Assembly (NCBI GenBank): GCA_037176905.1
Contig: JBBBWG010008247.1
Location: 1-24,433, forward strand
DNA length: 24,433 bases
From: Azolla pinnata
Lineage: Eukaryota; Streptophyta; Polypodiopsida; Salviniales; Salviniaceae
Reading direction: 5' to 3'
Shown here: one piece after another, positions 1 through 8,245 of the stretch
How positions within the stretch are numbered: position 1 is the first letter of the stretch
How the letters are laid out: each line of letters opens with the position of its first letter
Made by a program: the position numbers and the translations under genes
Notes under the pieces: generated by a model
Told to the model about the DNA's origin: nothing
Databases searched by the model: none
Seen by the model: the letters and a program-made list of their open reading frames with translations, nothing else

Positions 1-504
1 ATCGTGGAGTACGATCGTAGAGCCACCCGGAAGGTTAAGCTCTACGGAGCCGATGCCTACGACCGCACAATGTTGCGCATTTCCGACACGTACAGGTTCG
101 AAACTTCGAGCCGTATACGATTGGAATTGCGATCGGAACGGAGTTACGTGGTAAGAAGCACCCGAATCGAGGAACCAGCTGGTGGCTTCCTCCGTCGTAA
201 GCAGAATTTCTGCTTCGGTCGTGCTCTCCACAGTGAGGATATTAGGATCGTCCTCCGGAGTATCTCCGATTGTGCGTCGTAAAGTCGTAGAAGATGAACC
301 GCAAAAGTTCACCTCCTCAGTACGACTGCCCTTTTGCGTAAATTTTCCGCTCTTCGCTTTGAGGGCTCGACAGTCGGCTTTGATAATTCCGAGTTTCTTG
401 TAGTAGTTGCACGTTAGCGATCCCCTGGACTTGCTTCGGTTTCTCGTCACATTCGGCATGCGCGAGGAACTTCTTCCACGATATTGTTGTCGATCAGCCG
501 TACT

Positions 505-1011
505 CTATACGGTGTAGGCTTCACTTGCCGAGTTCTGAACGAACGTTTTCCTCCGAGCGTCTTCTGACAGAATGGAGCTCGTAGTTTCGGAGTACTTCAC
601 GGCCGTAGCCGACGCGTTGCATACGGTCGTGACGAAGGTTTCCCAGGATGGTGGAAGACTACTCATCAACAATAGAGCTTTTAGCTCGTCATCGATCGTC
701 ATACCTTGTGCTAACAGCTGGGAGATGATTCCTTCGTAGTCGTTCAGGTGAGCCGTGATCGAATCGGATTCTTTCATCCGTAAGTTATAAAGGCACCGTA
801 TAAGATAAATCTTCGTGGCGGCCACCTTCTTTTCGTAAGTGTCCGACAACGTCTTCCACTGTTCCTTCGCTGTCGTACACGACTGGACTGTGTAATGCAC
901 GGATTCGGACAGATGCATCCGGATTGTCGCACGAGCTACCCGATCCATCTTCGTCCACGTGGCATGCTCGATTGGGTCGATGTAGTCGCGAACTATGAGG
1001 TAGTCTTGCAT
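505..1011 (-). pseudogene. Copia gag region (UBN2 / Retrotran_gag_2 type), fossil
   Basis: The minus strand gives a 168-residue open stretch with hallmarks of Copia gag. It has an N-terminal MQDYLIVRDYIDPIEH segment, a central block around TTAKEQWKTLSDTYEKK, and a C-terminal part containing LLLMSSLPPSWETFVTT. These are typical of the capsid-like gag polypeptide of plant Copia elements. The same protein is recognisable in the element at 13950. It is part of a broken fossil element and is not a host gene. Confidence 0.8.
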
Positions 1012-1111
1012 CTGTTCCTTCTAGAAGTTGAAGTTCGGCCCGTCGAACTTCCTTATGCTCACCTCGGATGAGCCGGATATCGAAGCCATTTGTCGGGAAT
1101 TCTTGTACGTA

Positions 1112-1400
1112 GTTCTGCTTGAAGTGGTTACGATCGTGGGTGAGTACGACTGCACTGCAGTCTACTCGAATACGACCTAACCGAGTTGAGCACGAACGTA
1201 GAAGTTCTGTCCGAAGTGACTACGATCGCGGGTGAGTACGACTGCTCTGCAGTCTACCCGAATGTGATCTAGCCAAGTTGAACACAAACTTCACGAAAGT
1301 TCTGCCTGGAGTGGTTACGACTACGGGTGAGTACAACTGCACTGTATTCTACCCGAATGTAGTTTAACCGAATTGGATACGAACTTCGTAACGAACCACA
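1112..1400 (-). repeat. Tandem repeat in the Copia leader (about 92-102 bp units)
   Basis: Three related units start at about 1112, 1204 and 1299 (plus-strand GTTCTG-C/T-C/T-TGAAGTG or close variants), with a fourth, more diverged start near 1401. Each carries GGTGAGTACGACTGC followed by a CTACTCGAAT-like segment. The array lies between the primer-binding site and gag, in the untranslated leader. The sister element at 13950-16989 carries about one good unit near 14890-14995, so copy number differs between family members. Confidence 0.7.
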
Positions 1401-1562
1401 GCTCTACTCGGAGTGGACACAAGTGCTACGACTCTGCCCGGAGTGAGTACGAACCACGTCACCAAAGTCCGAGTTGACGTCGGACTTGTCGGGGGTTGAA
1501 GCACTGCCCGAAGTGACTACGGCCACCGGTGAGTACAACTGCACTGCGCTCTGATGAACAGT

Positions 1563-1574
1563 GCTCTGATACCA
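1563..1574 (-). other. Copia primer-binding site (initiator Met tRNA type)
   Basis: The minus strand reads TGGTATCAGAGC just inside the LTR. This is the standard plant Copia site complementary to the 3' end of initiator methionine tRNA. It fixes the element's orientation and the inner end of the LTR. Confidence 0.85.
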
Positions 1575-1576
1575 AA

Positions 1577-1921
1577 TGTTGTGGAGGAAGGACGTCAGGC
1601 TGAACAAAGCGCTGGCTCCATGCAGTATGGTGAGGGCGTCAAGAAGAGGGTTGAAGCTGAGAGAAGATCAGATCTGAAGGAGGAGGCTTCAGATCTGTTC
1701 AGGTTAGATGTGGCGGCTTAAGACACGTGAGAGTTGGAGAGAGAGAAAGGCACAATATGGAACTACCATTAACTGAAGTTGGAGCAACCCACTTTGGACG
1801 ACCATACAAGCCTGGTATTTATACCCCCAGGCTAAGGCTCACGCCATTCCAACATATTACAAATATGGCCCGTCCACTTATGGACAGTGTGAACACGGCC
1901 ATTAGATGTCCGTATTCGACA
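1577..1921 (-). repeat. Copia 5' LTR (345 bp)
   Basis: On the minus strand it begins TGTCGAATACGG and ends CCACAACA, giving the TG...CA ends of an LTR. It is followed at once by the primer-binding site. It contains a TATA-like GGTATAAATACC and a paired AGATCTGAAGCCTCC / GGAGGCTTCAGATCT region also found in the LTRs at 13950 and 16647. It aligns with those LTRs over its whole length but is clearly more distant from them than they are from each other. Confidence 0.85.
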
Positions 1922-2279
1922 CAAGATTGATTAGCTATTTAGATCTTTGATCTTCCTAGCAAACAATCTCCAAGGCAAGTTCATCTCTCTTCAGATCAAC
2001 AAAATCATTCTACCCCTAGCCACACTCATTCTTGCTTTTCTCATGCTCATGTCCCTTGTCATGCTTCTAGTTTTTGTTCAAACATAGAAATGTTTTCCAA
2101 TCTCATTATCAATGCAAAATTCATTTTATCACCTCAAGTAGATCAAACATCCAATTATTGGTCTAGTTATACTTCATTTCCATCAATTCCCCCTCAAGTC
2201 TCTAGAATCTCTTTATAGGAATTTATACCATCTAGTAAGGAGAATCCTCAAACAGTCTTTCTTATCCAAATGCATCCCA

Positions 2280-2955
2280 CTCCTAAAAGTGGCTATGATA
2301 TTGCCAAAGGAATATCATGAGTTTGCTGATGTTTTTGATAATAAAAAAGGCTTTGCATCTTCCGAAATGATCGTCCAATAGATCTACTACCAAACAAAAC
2401 TCCACCCTTTGGACCAATCTATGGATTATCATCAGTGTAATTAAAGACACTTCGTAGCTACATCTAGGAGAATCTTGTATCTAGATTCATCAGGCACTCC
2501 CAATCTCTAGCAAGCATGCCCATCTTTTCTATGAAGACAAAAGACTATTCTTTGCATCTAGTAGTAGGACTATCGAGGCCTTAACAACATCAGAATTTGG
2601 AATCGGTATCCTCTACCTCTTATCCTAGAAACGTTAGAACGTCTCGAAGGTACGAAATATTTTATTAAAATTGATCTTTGTGGTGCATATAATCTTATAC
2701 GTATTCGAGAAGGTAATGAATGCAAAATTGCGTTTCCCACATGGTATGAGCATTTTGAATATATTGTCATGCCATTTGGTATAACAAATGCTCCAATAGT
2801 TTTTTAGCACATGGCCAATGATGGTTTTAGAGAATTTTTTGATCTTTTTGTTATCATCTATCTTGGTGATATTTTGTACTTCTCTAAAACATTATTTGAT
2901 CATCATTGCCATGTTCGACAAGTCCTACAAAAACCTCAAGATCATGATTTATATC
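2280..2955 (+). pseudogene. Gypsy reverse transcriptase region, fossil
   Basis: The plus strand encodes typical gypsy RT segments in order: an LPKEYHEFADVF-like lead-in near 2300, a PPFGPIYGLSSVE-like segment near 2410, [17 protein letters not shown] near 2655-2705, and [11 protein letters not shown] near 2765 followed by the catalytic-box region near 2850-2880. The homology stops at the insertion at 2955. The same RT block occurs on the minus strand at 23206-24178. The region is broken and belongs to the enclosing chromovirus. Confidence 0.85.
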
Positions 2956-2974
2956 TTTACAAGGTATTGGCGAG

Positions 2975-3156
2975 TTTGACGTGTCATTTACAATAAAATT
3001 TCTTCAACAAAATTCATGATAACGGACATAAAAAATGTTTTGCACTTTTATCGCGACCTTCGCTGTGGCATTTGATGTGCCTTTTCTCGCGAATTTACTA
3101 GACCTTTACCGCACTCTTTGACGCGTCATTTACTACTTGTTTGATGTGTTTTTTAC
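2975..3156 (+). repeat. Degenerate subterminal repeats (TTTGACGCGTCATTTAC type)
   Basis: Four variants of TTTGAYGYGYCATTTAC begin at 2975, 3071, 3117 and 3140. They are mixed with ACCGC and TCGCGA words. Sites differ mainly as CG against TG, the pattern left by decay of methylated CpG. The CACTA-like end at 24179 has comparable words (TTTGGCGCGACAATTT, TTTGCCGCGACTTT). Short GC-richer subterminal repeats are characteristic of CACTA transposons, where transposase binds them. Confidence 0.5.
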
Positions 3157-3159
3157 CGC

Positions 3160-3440
3160 AACCTTTACTGCACCTATAGACACGACCTTTATTACATGTG
3201 TAGCTTCACCTATAGAGGCGACCTTTATTGTACTTGTAGCTACGACCATTACTGCACCCGTAAATGCAACTTTTACTGCAACTATAGTTGTACCTGTAGA
3301 TGCGACATTTGCTGCACCTATAGATGTGACCTTTACTACACCTGTACACATGACCATTACTGCAAGTTTAGATATGACTCTTATTACAAGTTTAAACGGA
3401 ATTGTAGACGCATCTACAGTCACGTCTAAATTTGTAGCTA
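3160..3440. repeat. 12/24-bp periodic tandem array
   Basis: A degenerate unit close to CACCTGTAGATGCGACCTTT plus ACTG recurs. Its CGACC/TGACC word lies at 3183, 3219, 3243, 3267 (CAAC variant), 3303, 3327, 3351 and 3375. Spacings are 36, 24, 24, 36, 24, 24 and 24, all multiples of 12. Because the period is a multiple of three and the unit lacks stop codons, long frames stay open on both strands here, with an octapeptide rhythm such as TAPIDTTF, PVDATF and APIDVTF on the plus strand. I read this as non-coding repeat inside the CACTA-like remnant and not as a gene. Confidence 0.75.
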
Positions 3441-3779
3441 CACTTGCGTATATTGTTGCAGCAAACAACGTGGCTATGTTGTAGTAAATGTGCAACAAAC
3501 AATATTTAAAATATGATTAAAAAATAATATATTATTTATTTTAAAATTTTAAAATTTTAAATATGATATTCTCGTTTTATTTATTTTTATTTATTTCTTT
3601 TTGCTCTCAATTTGAGAACATATATATCTTTAAAAGCTTCTTCATTTCAGAAGCTACAGAGTCTAAGAACTTTAAAGATAAATGCGAAACTCAAGCCCTC
3701 ACTACCTACTTATACAAGAGGCCTGTCTAAGCCTATTCATTTGTGATATTTTCACTTCTTACTTGTCTGTCTCCTCCTT

Positions 3780-4160
3780 TACATATTCATTTATCTATAT
3801 ATACCTACATACAAGGATATTTATCTTTCCAAGCAAGTATATGTGCATATTCATCAATATATATATGCACATTCACCTATATATCGATATAAGATAAATT
3901 CATCTTCACCTGTATATATACATATATATACATATATATATACATATTCATCTGTATATGCATTGATAGATGCATATTCATCTATATATGCATAAATACA
4001 TGCATATTCACCTATACATGGATAGCTACATGTATATTCACTTGTATATGTATACATACATACATATACACATAAATATTTAAATATTCATGTATATTTA
4101 CGTGTACATGTAGATGTATACGTATCTGTAGATGTATAGATGCATATTGATATATATACA
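3780..4160. repeat. AT-rich minisatellite, 30-bp unit
   Basis: Clear 30-bp units begin at 3939, 3969, 3999 and 4029, each with a CATATTCA-C/T-CTRTATATG-like core, followed by more diverged units to about 4160 and preceded by looser TATATA-rich copies from about 3780. Alternating purine-pyrimidine content is high. The array lies inside the insertion that splits the gypsy RT. Open frames here are by-products of the repeat. Confidence 0.75.
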
Positions 4161-4299
4161 AATAGATAAATGGATATTGAACATTTTAGATAATAATAAA
4201 GACATATAATTATATGTTGGATCAATCAGTTAAATGTCTTAATTGTGTGAAGTGATGTCATCGGTTCGAATCTTGTCTTGTCACATACTTGTGGCATAT

Positions 4300-4850
4300 T
4301 CAATGTTTCTTAGGGTTTGCCAACTTTTATTGCAATTTTATAAGTGGCTATTCAGAAATTATTTTACCGCTTATACGGCTCACCTGAAAGGACATTCTTT
4401 TGGAATGGAGGATAGATATTGAATCAGCATTTACAACCTAATTAAAACATGCTTTTACCCAAGCACTAGTTTTAGTCCATGCAAATCCCAATTTATTTGT
4501 GCAAACAAATGCATCTGATTTTACCATTGGCATGTATTACATCCTATTGCTTTTCATTCTTGAAAGTTCCATCCAACTGAAATTAATTATTCTATGCATG
4601 ATAAGGAGTTATTAGTCATCATGAATCCCATCAAGTATGGTGTCACTTTCTTCAAGGCTGCCCTCATACAATTACTGTATTTTTAAATCATTGCAATTTA
4701 GAATACTTTCAATCAGCTAGAGTTCTTAATCGATGACATGCTCGATGGTACACATAAGTTTTATCATAAATTCCATTCATTTTCATTCAATTTCGTCCAA
4801 GAAGATTACAAGGTCAATCTCATGCGTTGTCATGACACTCTTACTTAGCA
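4300..4850 (+). pseudogene. Gypsy RT connection and RNase H region, fossil
   Basis: The plus strand resumes gypsy homology with an FLGFANFY-type segment at about 4309. An AFTQALVLVHANPN segment follows near 4450-4490, then an ASDFTIG-type RNase H start near 4515 and an MHDKELLVIMN-like segment near 4595-4630. These are the RT thumb/connection and RNase H blocks of Ty3/gypsy pol in the usual order. The region is broken and is part of the chromovirus that ends at 6824. Confidence 0.8.
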
Positions 4851-5129
4851 CCGAAGGCACTAGTGAGGCCACTCTCGACTAACAATTTCAAACTATTTTG
4901 GGGCCTGATCATTTGCGACTTGCAACAACAACATGATACATTATTCCACAAGATATGCATTTGCTAGATGATGTACGAGACTTACTCCTTACTAATGATT
5001 TAGCTTAGGACATTATTTAACATTTCAATTTAGTGTCATCGGTCTCCACATCATGTCGACAAGACTATGATGCTTTTGAATTACGAAACAAGCTTTTTTT
5101 ATATCAACATGGCTTATTGTATATCGCAA

Positions 5130-6180
5130 ATGGGTGATCACGTCTTCACATATTACAAGCTTGTCATGATTCTACACTGGTGGAGACAATGGAGCTCATA
5201 AATTGCAATTATTGGTGGCCTTCCCTTCCGAAATCAATTATGGCTTTCGTTCATTCTAGTGATACTTGTGCTCAAGCCAAAACTCCACAACATTTGCCAT
5301 ATGGATCATATATTCTCTTCCAATACCCCAAGCAGCTTGGAAAAGAATCTCAATTGACTTCATTACTGACTTACCTTCTTCCCAAGATATTGATGTCAAT
5401 CTTGTAGTTGTGGACATGTTTTCTAAAATGGCACATTTTATTTGTTGTTCTTCAATAACGAGTAATGCTATATCGGCTCTCTTCCAACGAGAAATCTTTC
5501 ATCTTCATTAGCTTCCAAATAACATCATTAGCCACTGTGGTCCTCAATTTATTGCTGGATTTTGGAAACATCTCCTTGAACTTCTTCACATTGATAGATC
5601 TTTATCATTAGGGCATCATCCTACAAGCAATGGGCAAACAAAAAGAACCAACCAAACCATTAAACAATATTTATGTTGCTTTTATTAGTTATCAGCAAGA
5701 CGCCTGGGTCGACTGGTTGCCAATGGCTAAGTTTGCCTATAATAACAGTGTGCATTCATCAACAAAGCAAACTCCATTCTTTATAGTTTTGGGGAAATAT
5801 CCACGTTGGCCTTTCATACCAGATGTAACTAGTTCTACTAATCCTCATGCAGAACATCGTCTTCAACAACTACAAAAGATTCACATTCAAGTTATGGTGC
5901 AACTTCAACAAGCTCAAAATAATTTCCAATGTTTTTTAAATTGACATTGACATACTACACCCAGTTTCAAGTTGGAGATCTAGTGTGGCTTATACGAAAA
6001 GATATTGCAACTAAAAACCATGTGCTAAATTTGATTTTCGCAAGTTAGGGCCTTTTCACATTATAACCCAAATCCATGATGTGGCTTATCGGCTGAAATT
6101 ACCCTCTTCATGCAAACTCCATCCCCTGTTTCATGTATCCTTACTAGAGCCCTACAAGCAAAATACTATACCAGATTGCA
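5130..6180 (+). pseudogene. Gypsy integrase region, fossil
   Basis: An HHCC-type zinc-binding segment (RLHILQACHDST near 5140, then WWPSLPKSIMAFVHS and DTCAQAK near 5213-5280) is followed by the catalytic-core segments ISIDFITDLPSSQDI and VVVDMFSKMAHFI near 5350-5440, HHPTSNGQTKR near 5610-5645, and WLPMAKFAYNNSVHSSTKQTPF near 5715-5780. The C-terminal integrase segment LKLPSSCKLHPLFHVSLLEPYK ends near 6160. The domain order is canonical for Ty3/gypsy. It is a broken fossil with several breaks. Confidence 0.85.
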
Positions 6181-6213
6181 CACCACCAACCCCTCCTCCA
6201 ATCGAGATAGAAG

Positions 6214-6370
6214 GTGTTGAAGAGTTTGAGGTTCGACAAAGGTTTGAACTCTAAGGTCACACGTCGGCATCTCTACTACTCAATAGATTGGGAAAGATAT
6301 GTTCCATGTGATTCTACTTGGGATCCAATAGAAAATTTGGCTAATGCATCTAAAAATTCTCTAAATTTCA
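6214..6370 (+). pseudogene. Chromodomain-like segment of the gypsy integrase, fossil
   Basis: Just downstream of the integrase tail, the plus strand has an EEFEVRQ-type start, then a KVTRRHLYYSIDWERY segment and a CDSTWDPIENL segment. This matches the strand order of retroelement chromodomains (VEKIL..., YLVKWKGY, TWEP.ENL). It identifies the element as a chromovirus; such domains target integration to particular chromatin. It is part of a broken element. Confidence 0.75.
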
Positions 6371-6410
6371 TTCATGATACCCTAATAAGCCCAAGTCTAT
6401 ATTGATCTTA

Positions 6411-6422
6411 GGAGGAGGGTCA
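6411..6422 (+). other. Polypurine tract of gypsy element
   Basis: GGAGGAGGGTCA lies directly before the TG that opens the 3' LTR. A purine run at this place primes plus-strand DNA synthesis in LTR elements, and it supports the LTR start at 6423. Confidence 0.65.
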
Positions 6423-6824
6423 TGTGATGAATATTGCACATATAGAAGGACATGTGGTCATCAGACCAAGTAAGATGCGAACATGTGACATGATTGAATA
6501 AACCCGATCACTTTAAATTATGTAATAACCATTCATAATTATGTTTGATATAATGAAATATCATAAATTATACAAATATATCTAGCTAGCTATGACATGT
6601 AAAAGTGTTGCATAAATTAATGACATGTAGCTCGATCTTATCCGTTAGATCAATTCAATCTAGATCGTTCATATCCTTTAGCTTCAATATAAATTGAGGA
6701 CACTCATTCTTGTAGAACCACTCTAGTTCAACACCAGTTGTGAACCCTTTTTGCTGTAAAGCCTTGCTCTTTCAAACTTTGTATTTATATCATACAGTAA
6801 TCTTCTATTATGTAAAACATTACA
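6423..6824 (+). repeat. Gypsy 3' LTR (about 402 bp)
   Basis: It begins TGTGATGAATATTGC after the polypurine tract and ends near AAACATTACA, giving TG...CA ends. A TATA-like stretch and a CATTCTTGTAGAACC region lie in the second half. The right boundary is inferred, because no partner LTR is in the window for comparison. A 45-bp direct duplication spans this boundary (6812-6855 against 6885-6930). Confidence 0.55.
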
Positions 6825-6884
6825 CTTAGTCTATTCTTGAGTCGGTTCATGATAGAATTTAAATCATATAATGATGTTTTTTTG

Positions 6885-7518
6885 CGTAAAACATAATTAC
6901 TTAGTCAATTCTTGAGTCGGTTCATAATAGTGATGGAGGTGTGGCCAAAAGAAGAAAAGTTTCATCTCTTCCAACATGGCAGGATCTGAACAAAGTAATT
7001 GATTGAGTTTGACAATGAATTGGACCATAGGTTCACTCAGTTGTTGCTTCAAGCTAGCTAAGTACTGTTGGAGGGCAGTTTGCATGATGTCTGGTGTGCA
7101 AAGCTTTGTATCAATGCGGCCTTTAGTAATTGCCAATTGGTCTTGGTTGCATCAAGTTGCTTGATATACCATGTGGTGGCTACATTATCGAGTAGGTCCT
7201 AACTTCCATGGCCTTACGGTCATCCATCCAAAGGTGGTATCTCGGAACATTCTTTAGGTGATCCAACCACATGAGAACATCCTCTAACGGGAGGCCTGAA
7301 AACGACTTGGGACGAACCTTGGGGTCTATCGATAAGAAATTCAGCAAAGTTTGGTTGGTGTAGTTCACCTACAAGAGGATGTTAAAAACCACTTGGAACA
7401 ATTGGTCCGTCGGGTGTTGCTCCTCCATGTGTCGCTAGGGAGATTCATAGCTAGGTGACACGTAAGGGGAAGATTCACCATCATCATGATCCATGAGCAG
7501 CAGACCCTTTATCTCCAT
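6885..7518 (-). pseudogene. Ty3/gypsy gag fragment, fossil
   Basis: On the minus strand an N-terminal acidic segment (MDHDDGESSPYVSPSYESP near 7490-7435) is followed by KVRPKSFSGLPLEDV, MWLDHLKNVPRYHLW and, after 7136, a glutamine-rich block. This resembles the gag of plant Ty3/gypsy elements (the PxxFxG...W...E layout of Retrotrans_gag proteins). It points opposite to the chromovirus at 1922-6824, so it is a separate insertion. No pol follows it. It is broken. Confidence 0.65.
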
Positions 7519-7521
7519 CAA

Positions 7522-7828
7522 TGTGACGTCCGTTGATGAGTGTCACATGAGCAGCTCGAGGATGTAAGCAGAGTGAGGACAAGGTAGAGCAAGTGCAACT
7601 AAGGCACCTAAGAGTGGGCAACAGGAGGGTTGAGAGCGAGAAGAGAGGAATGGACATATACAAAGAGGAGCTTAGAAGATGCCTTTGCTGCCCTTCTTAT
7701 AACGGTTCACTTGCTCGGCTAGAAGTTGAACGGTTAGGTTGACTATTCACTTGCTAGAAGGTCAACATGTGCTAACACTAGGCCAACTATTCAACTGCTC
7801 AGTTGGAAGTTCAACCGACACCACAACA
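7522..7828 (-). repeat. Possible solo or 5' LTR upstream of the gag fragment
   Basis: This stretch starts TGTGACGTCC and ends CCACAACA, so it has TG...CA ends. On the minus strand it carries a TATA-like TTATAAG near 7700, upstream of the gag. Weak points: no clear primer-binding site is seen, the gap to the gag is only a few bases, and no second copy is present for comparison. It could equally be ordinary leader sequence. Confidence 0.25.
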
Positions 7829-7963
7829 TATTAGAATTTTACAAAGTTTATATTAGAATTTTAGGAATGTTGCATTTCAAGAATTATGCAATATCAATAG
7901 GGTTGCAGATTTTCCAAGTTTTTTCAATATTAACTTTAATTGAAAAGATTTTCCTTGCCTCAG

Positions 7964-8245
7964 TTGTACAAGATGGCTCTAGATTATTTGGGGATTCTGG
8001 GATCATCCATGCCTTTTGAAGCAGTAAACTTAGATGTGAAGGAGAGGTTTGAGGTTACAAATCTCTTGCACAAATGTACTTTTAGGCCAGAAATTTGCAC
8101 AAGATCTTAGATGAATGTACTTGAGGAGGCTGGAGTTACTTTAGCTGATGATTTTAAAGTTCTATTTCAAAAGATAGAAATCAATATGCATAATGTGATA
8201 GATTACATAATAACTAGAGGAAACCCTTTGGATGCAACTTGGCAA
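7964..8245 (+). pseudogene. Orphan exon-like block of an unrecognised host gene
   Basis: A strong acceptor (TTTTCCTTGCCTCAG, ending at 7963) opens a 282-bp block. The block closes at a possible donor (CAA then GTGTAA, GT at 8246-8247). It is exactly 94 codons, phase 0 at both ends, and reads LYKMALDYLGILGSS..., ...EAGVTLADDFKVLFQK... and ...ITRGNPLDATWQ. One in-frame TAG at 8108-8110 interrupts it. The composition looks like a real protein, unlike the surrounding AT-rich DNA. I do not recognise the family. No partner exons were found nearby, so it is probably a displaced or dead exon, though an exon of a larger gene with long introns is possible. Confidence 0.45.

Larger units (their letters stand above)
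1..1921 (-). mobile_element. Ty1/Copia LTR retrotransposon, 5' portion, cut by window edge
   Basis: Read on the minus strand, the order is LTR (1577-1921), primer-binding site (1563-1574), a repeat-bearing leader (about 1060-1560), gag (about 505-1060), a knuckle-like region (about 380-420) and an aspartic-protease region with an LDSGA-type core (about 1-190). The rest of pol lies left of the window. The LTR, leader and gag are clearly related to the Copia element at 13950-16989, so both belong to one family. The element sits directly against the gypsy sequence to its right, which fits insertion into that gypsy element. It looks like a broken fossil with a handful of breaks in the visible part. 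Its age cannot be judged because only one LTR is in view. Confidence 0.85.
2955..4296. mobile_element. CACTA-like DNA transposon remnant inserted in gypsy RT
   Basis: RT homology stops at 2954 and gypsy homology is clear again at about 4297 (FLGFANFY-type segment). The left end reads CTTTACAAGGTATTGGCG. It matches the CACTA-type end at 24179 (CACTACAAGGTAATTGGC) apart from two changes at its tip and one indel. TAT lies just left (2952-2954) and just right (4297-4299) of the proposed element, as expected for a 3-bp target duplication, but the right tip CTTGTGGCA matches an inverted CACTA end only partly. Inside are degenerate subterminal-type repeats and AT-rich minisatellites, with no transposase. 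About 50 codons expected between the two gypsy halves are not seen, so the event may not be a simple insertion. Confidence 0.5.
1922..6824 (+). mobile_element. Ty3/gypsy chromovirus, 3' part with nested insertion
   Basis: From left to right the plus strand shows an RT lead-in (about 2280-2500), the RT core (about 2580-2955), a foreign insertion (2955 to about 4296), the RT connection and RNase H (about 4300-4850), an integrase zinc-binding region (about 5130-5275), the integrase core and C-terminal region (about 5290-6180), a chromodomain-like segment (about 6214-6370), a polypurine tract and a 3' LTR. This order, RT-RNase H-integrase-chromodomain, defines Ty3/gypsy chromoviruses. The 5' LTR and gag are not visible and may lie left of the Copia element. 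It is a broken fossil with many breaks and looks old. Confidence 0.85.

Noticed and set aside
3137-3484. Open frame of 115 codons with an octapeptide rhythm, and overlapping frames on the other strand
   Set aside because: The 12/24-bp DNA period keeps all these frames open. It lies inside a transposon remnant splitting a gypsy element, and it lacks any gene context.
3682-4057. Frames rich in Tyr and Ile on both strands
   Set aside because: They come from the AT-rich 30-bp minisatellite.
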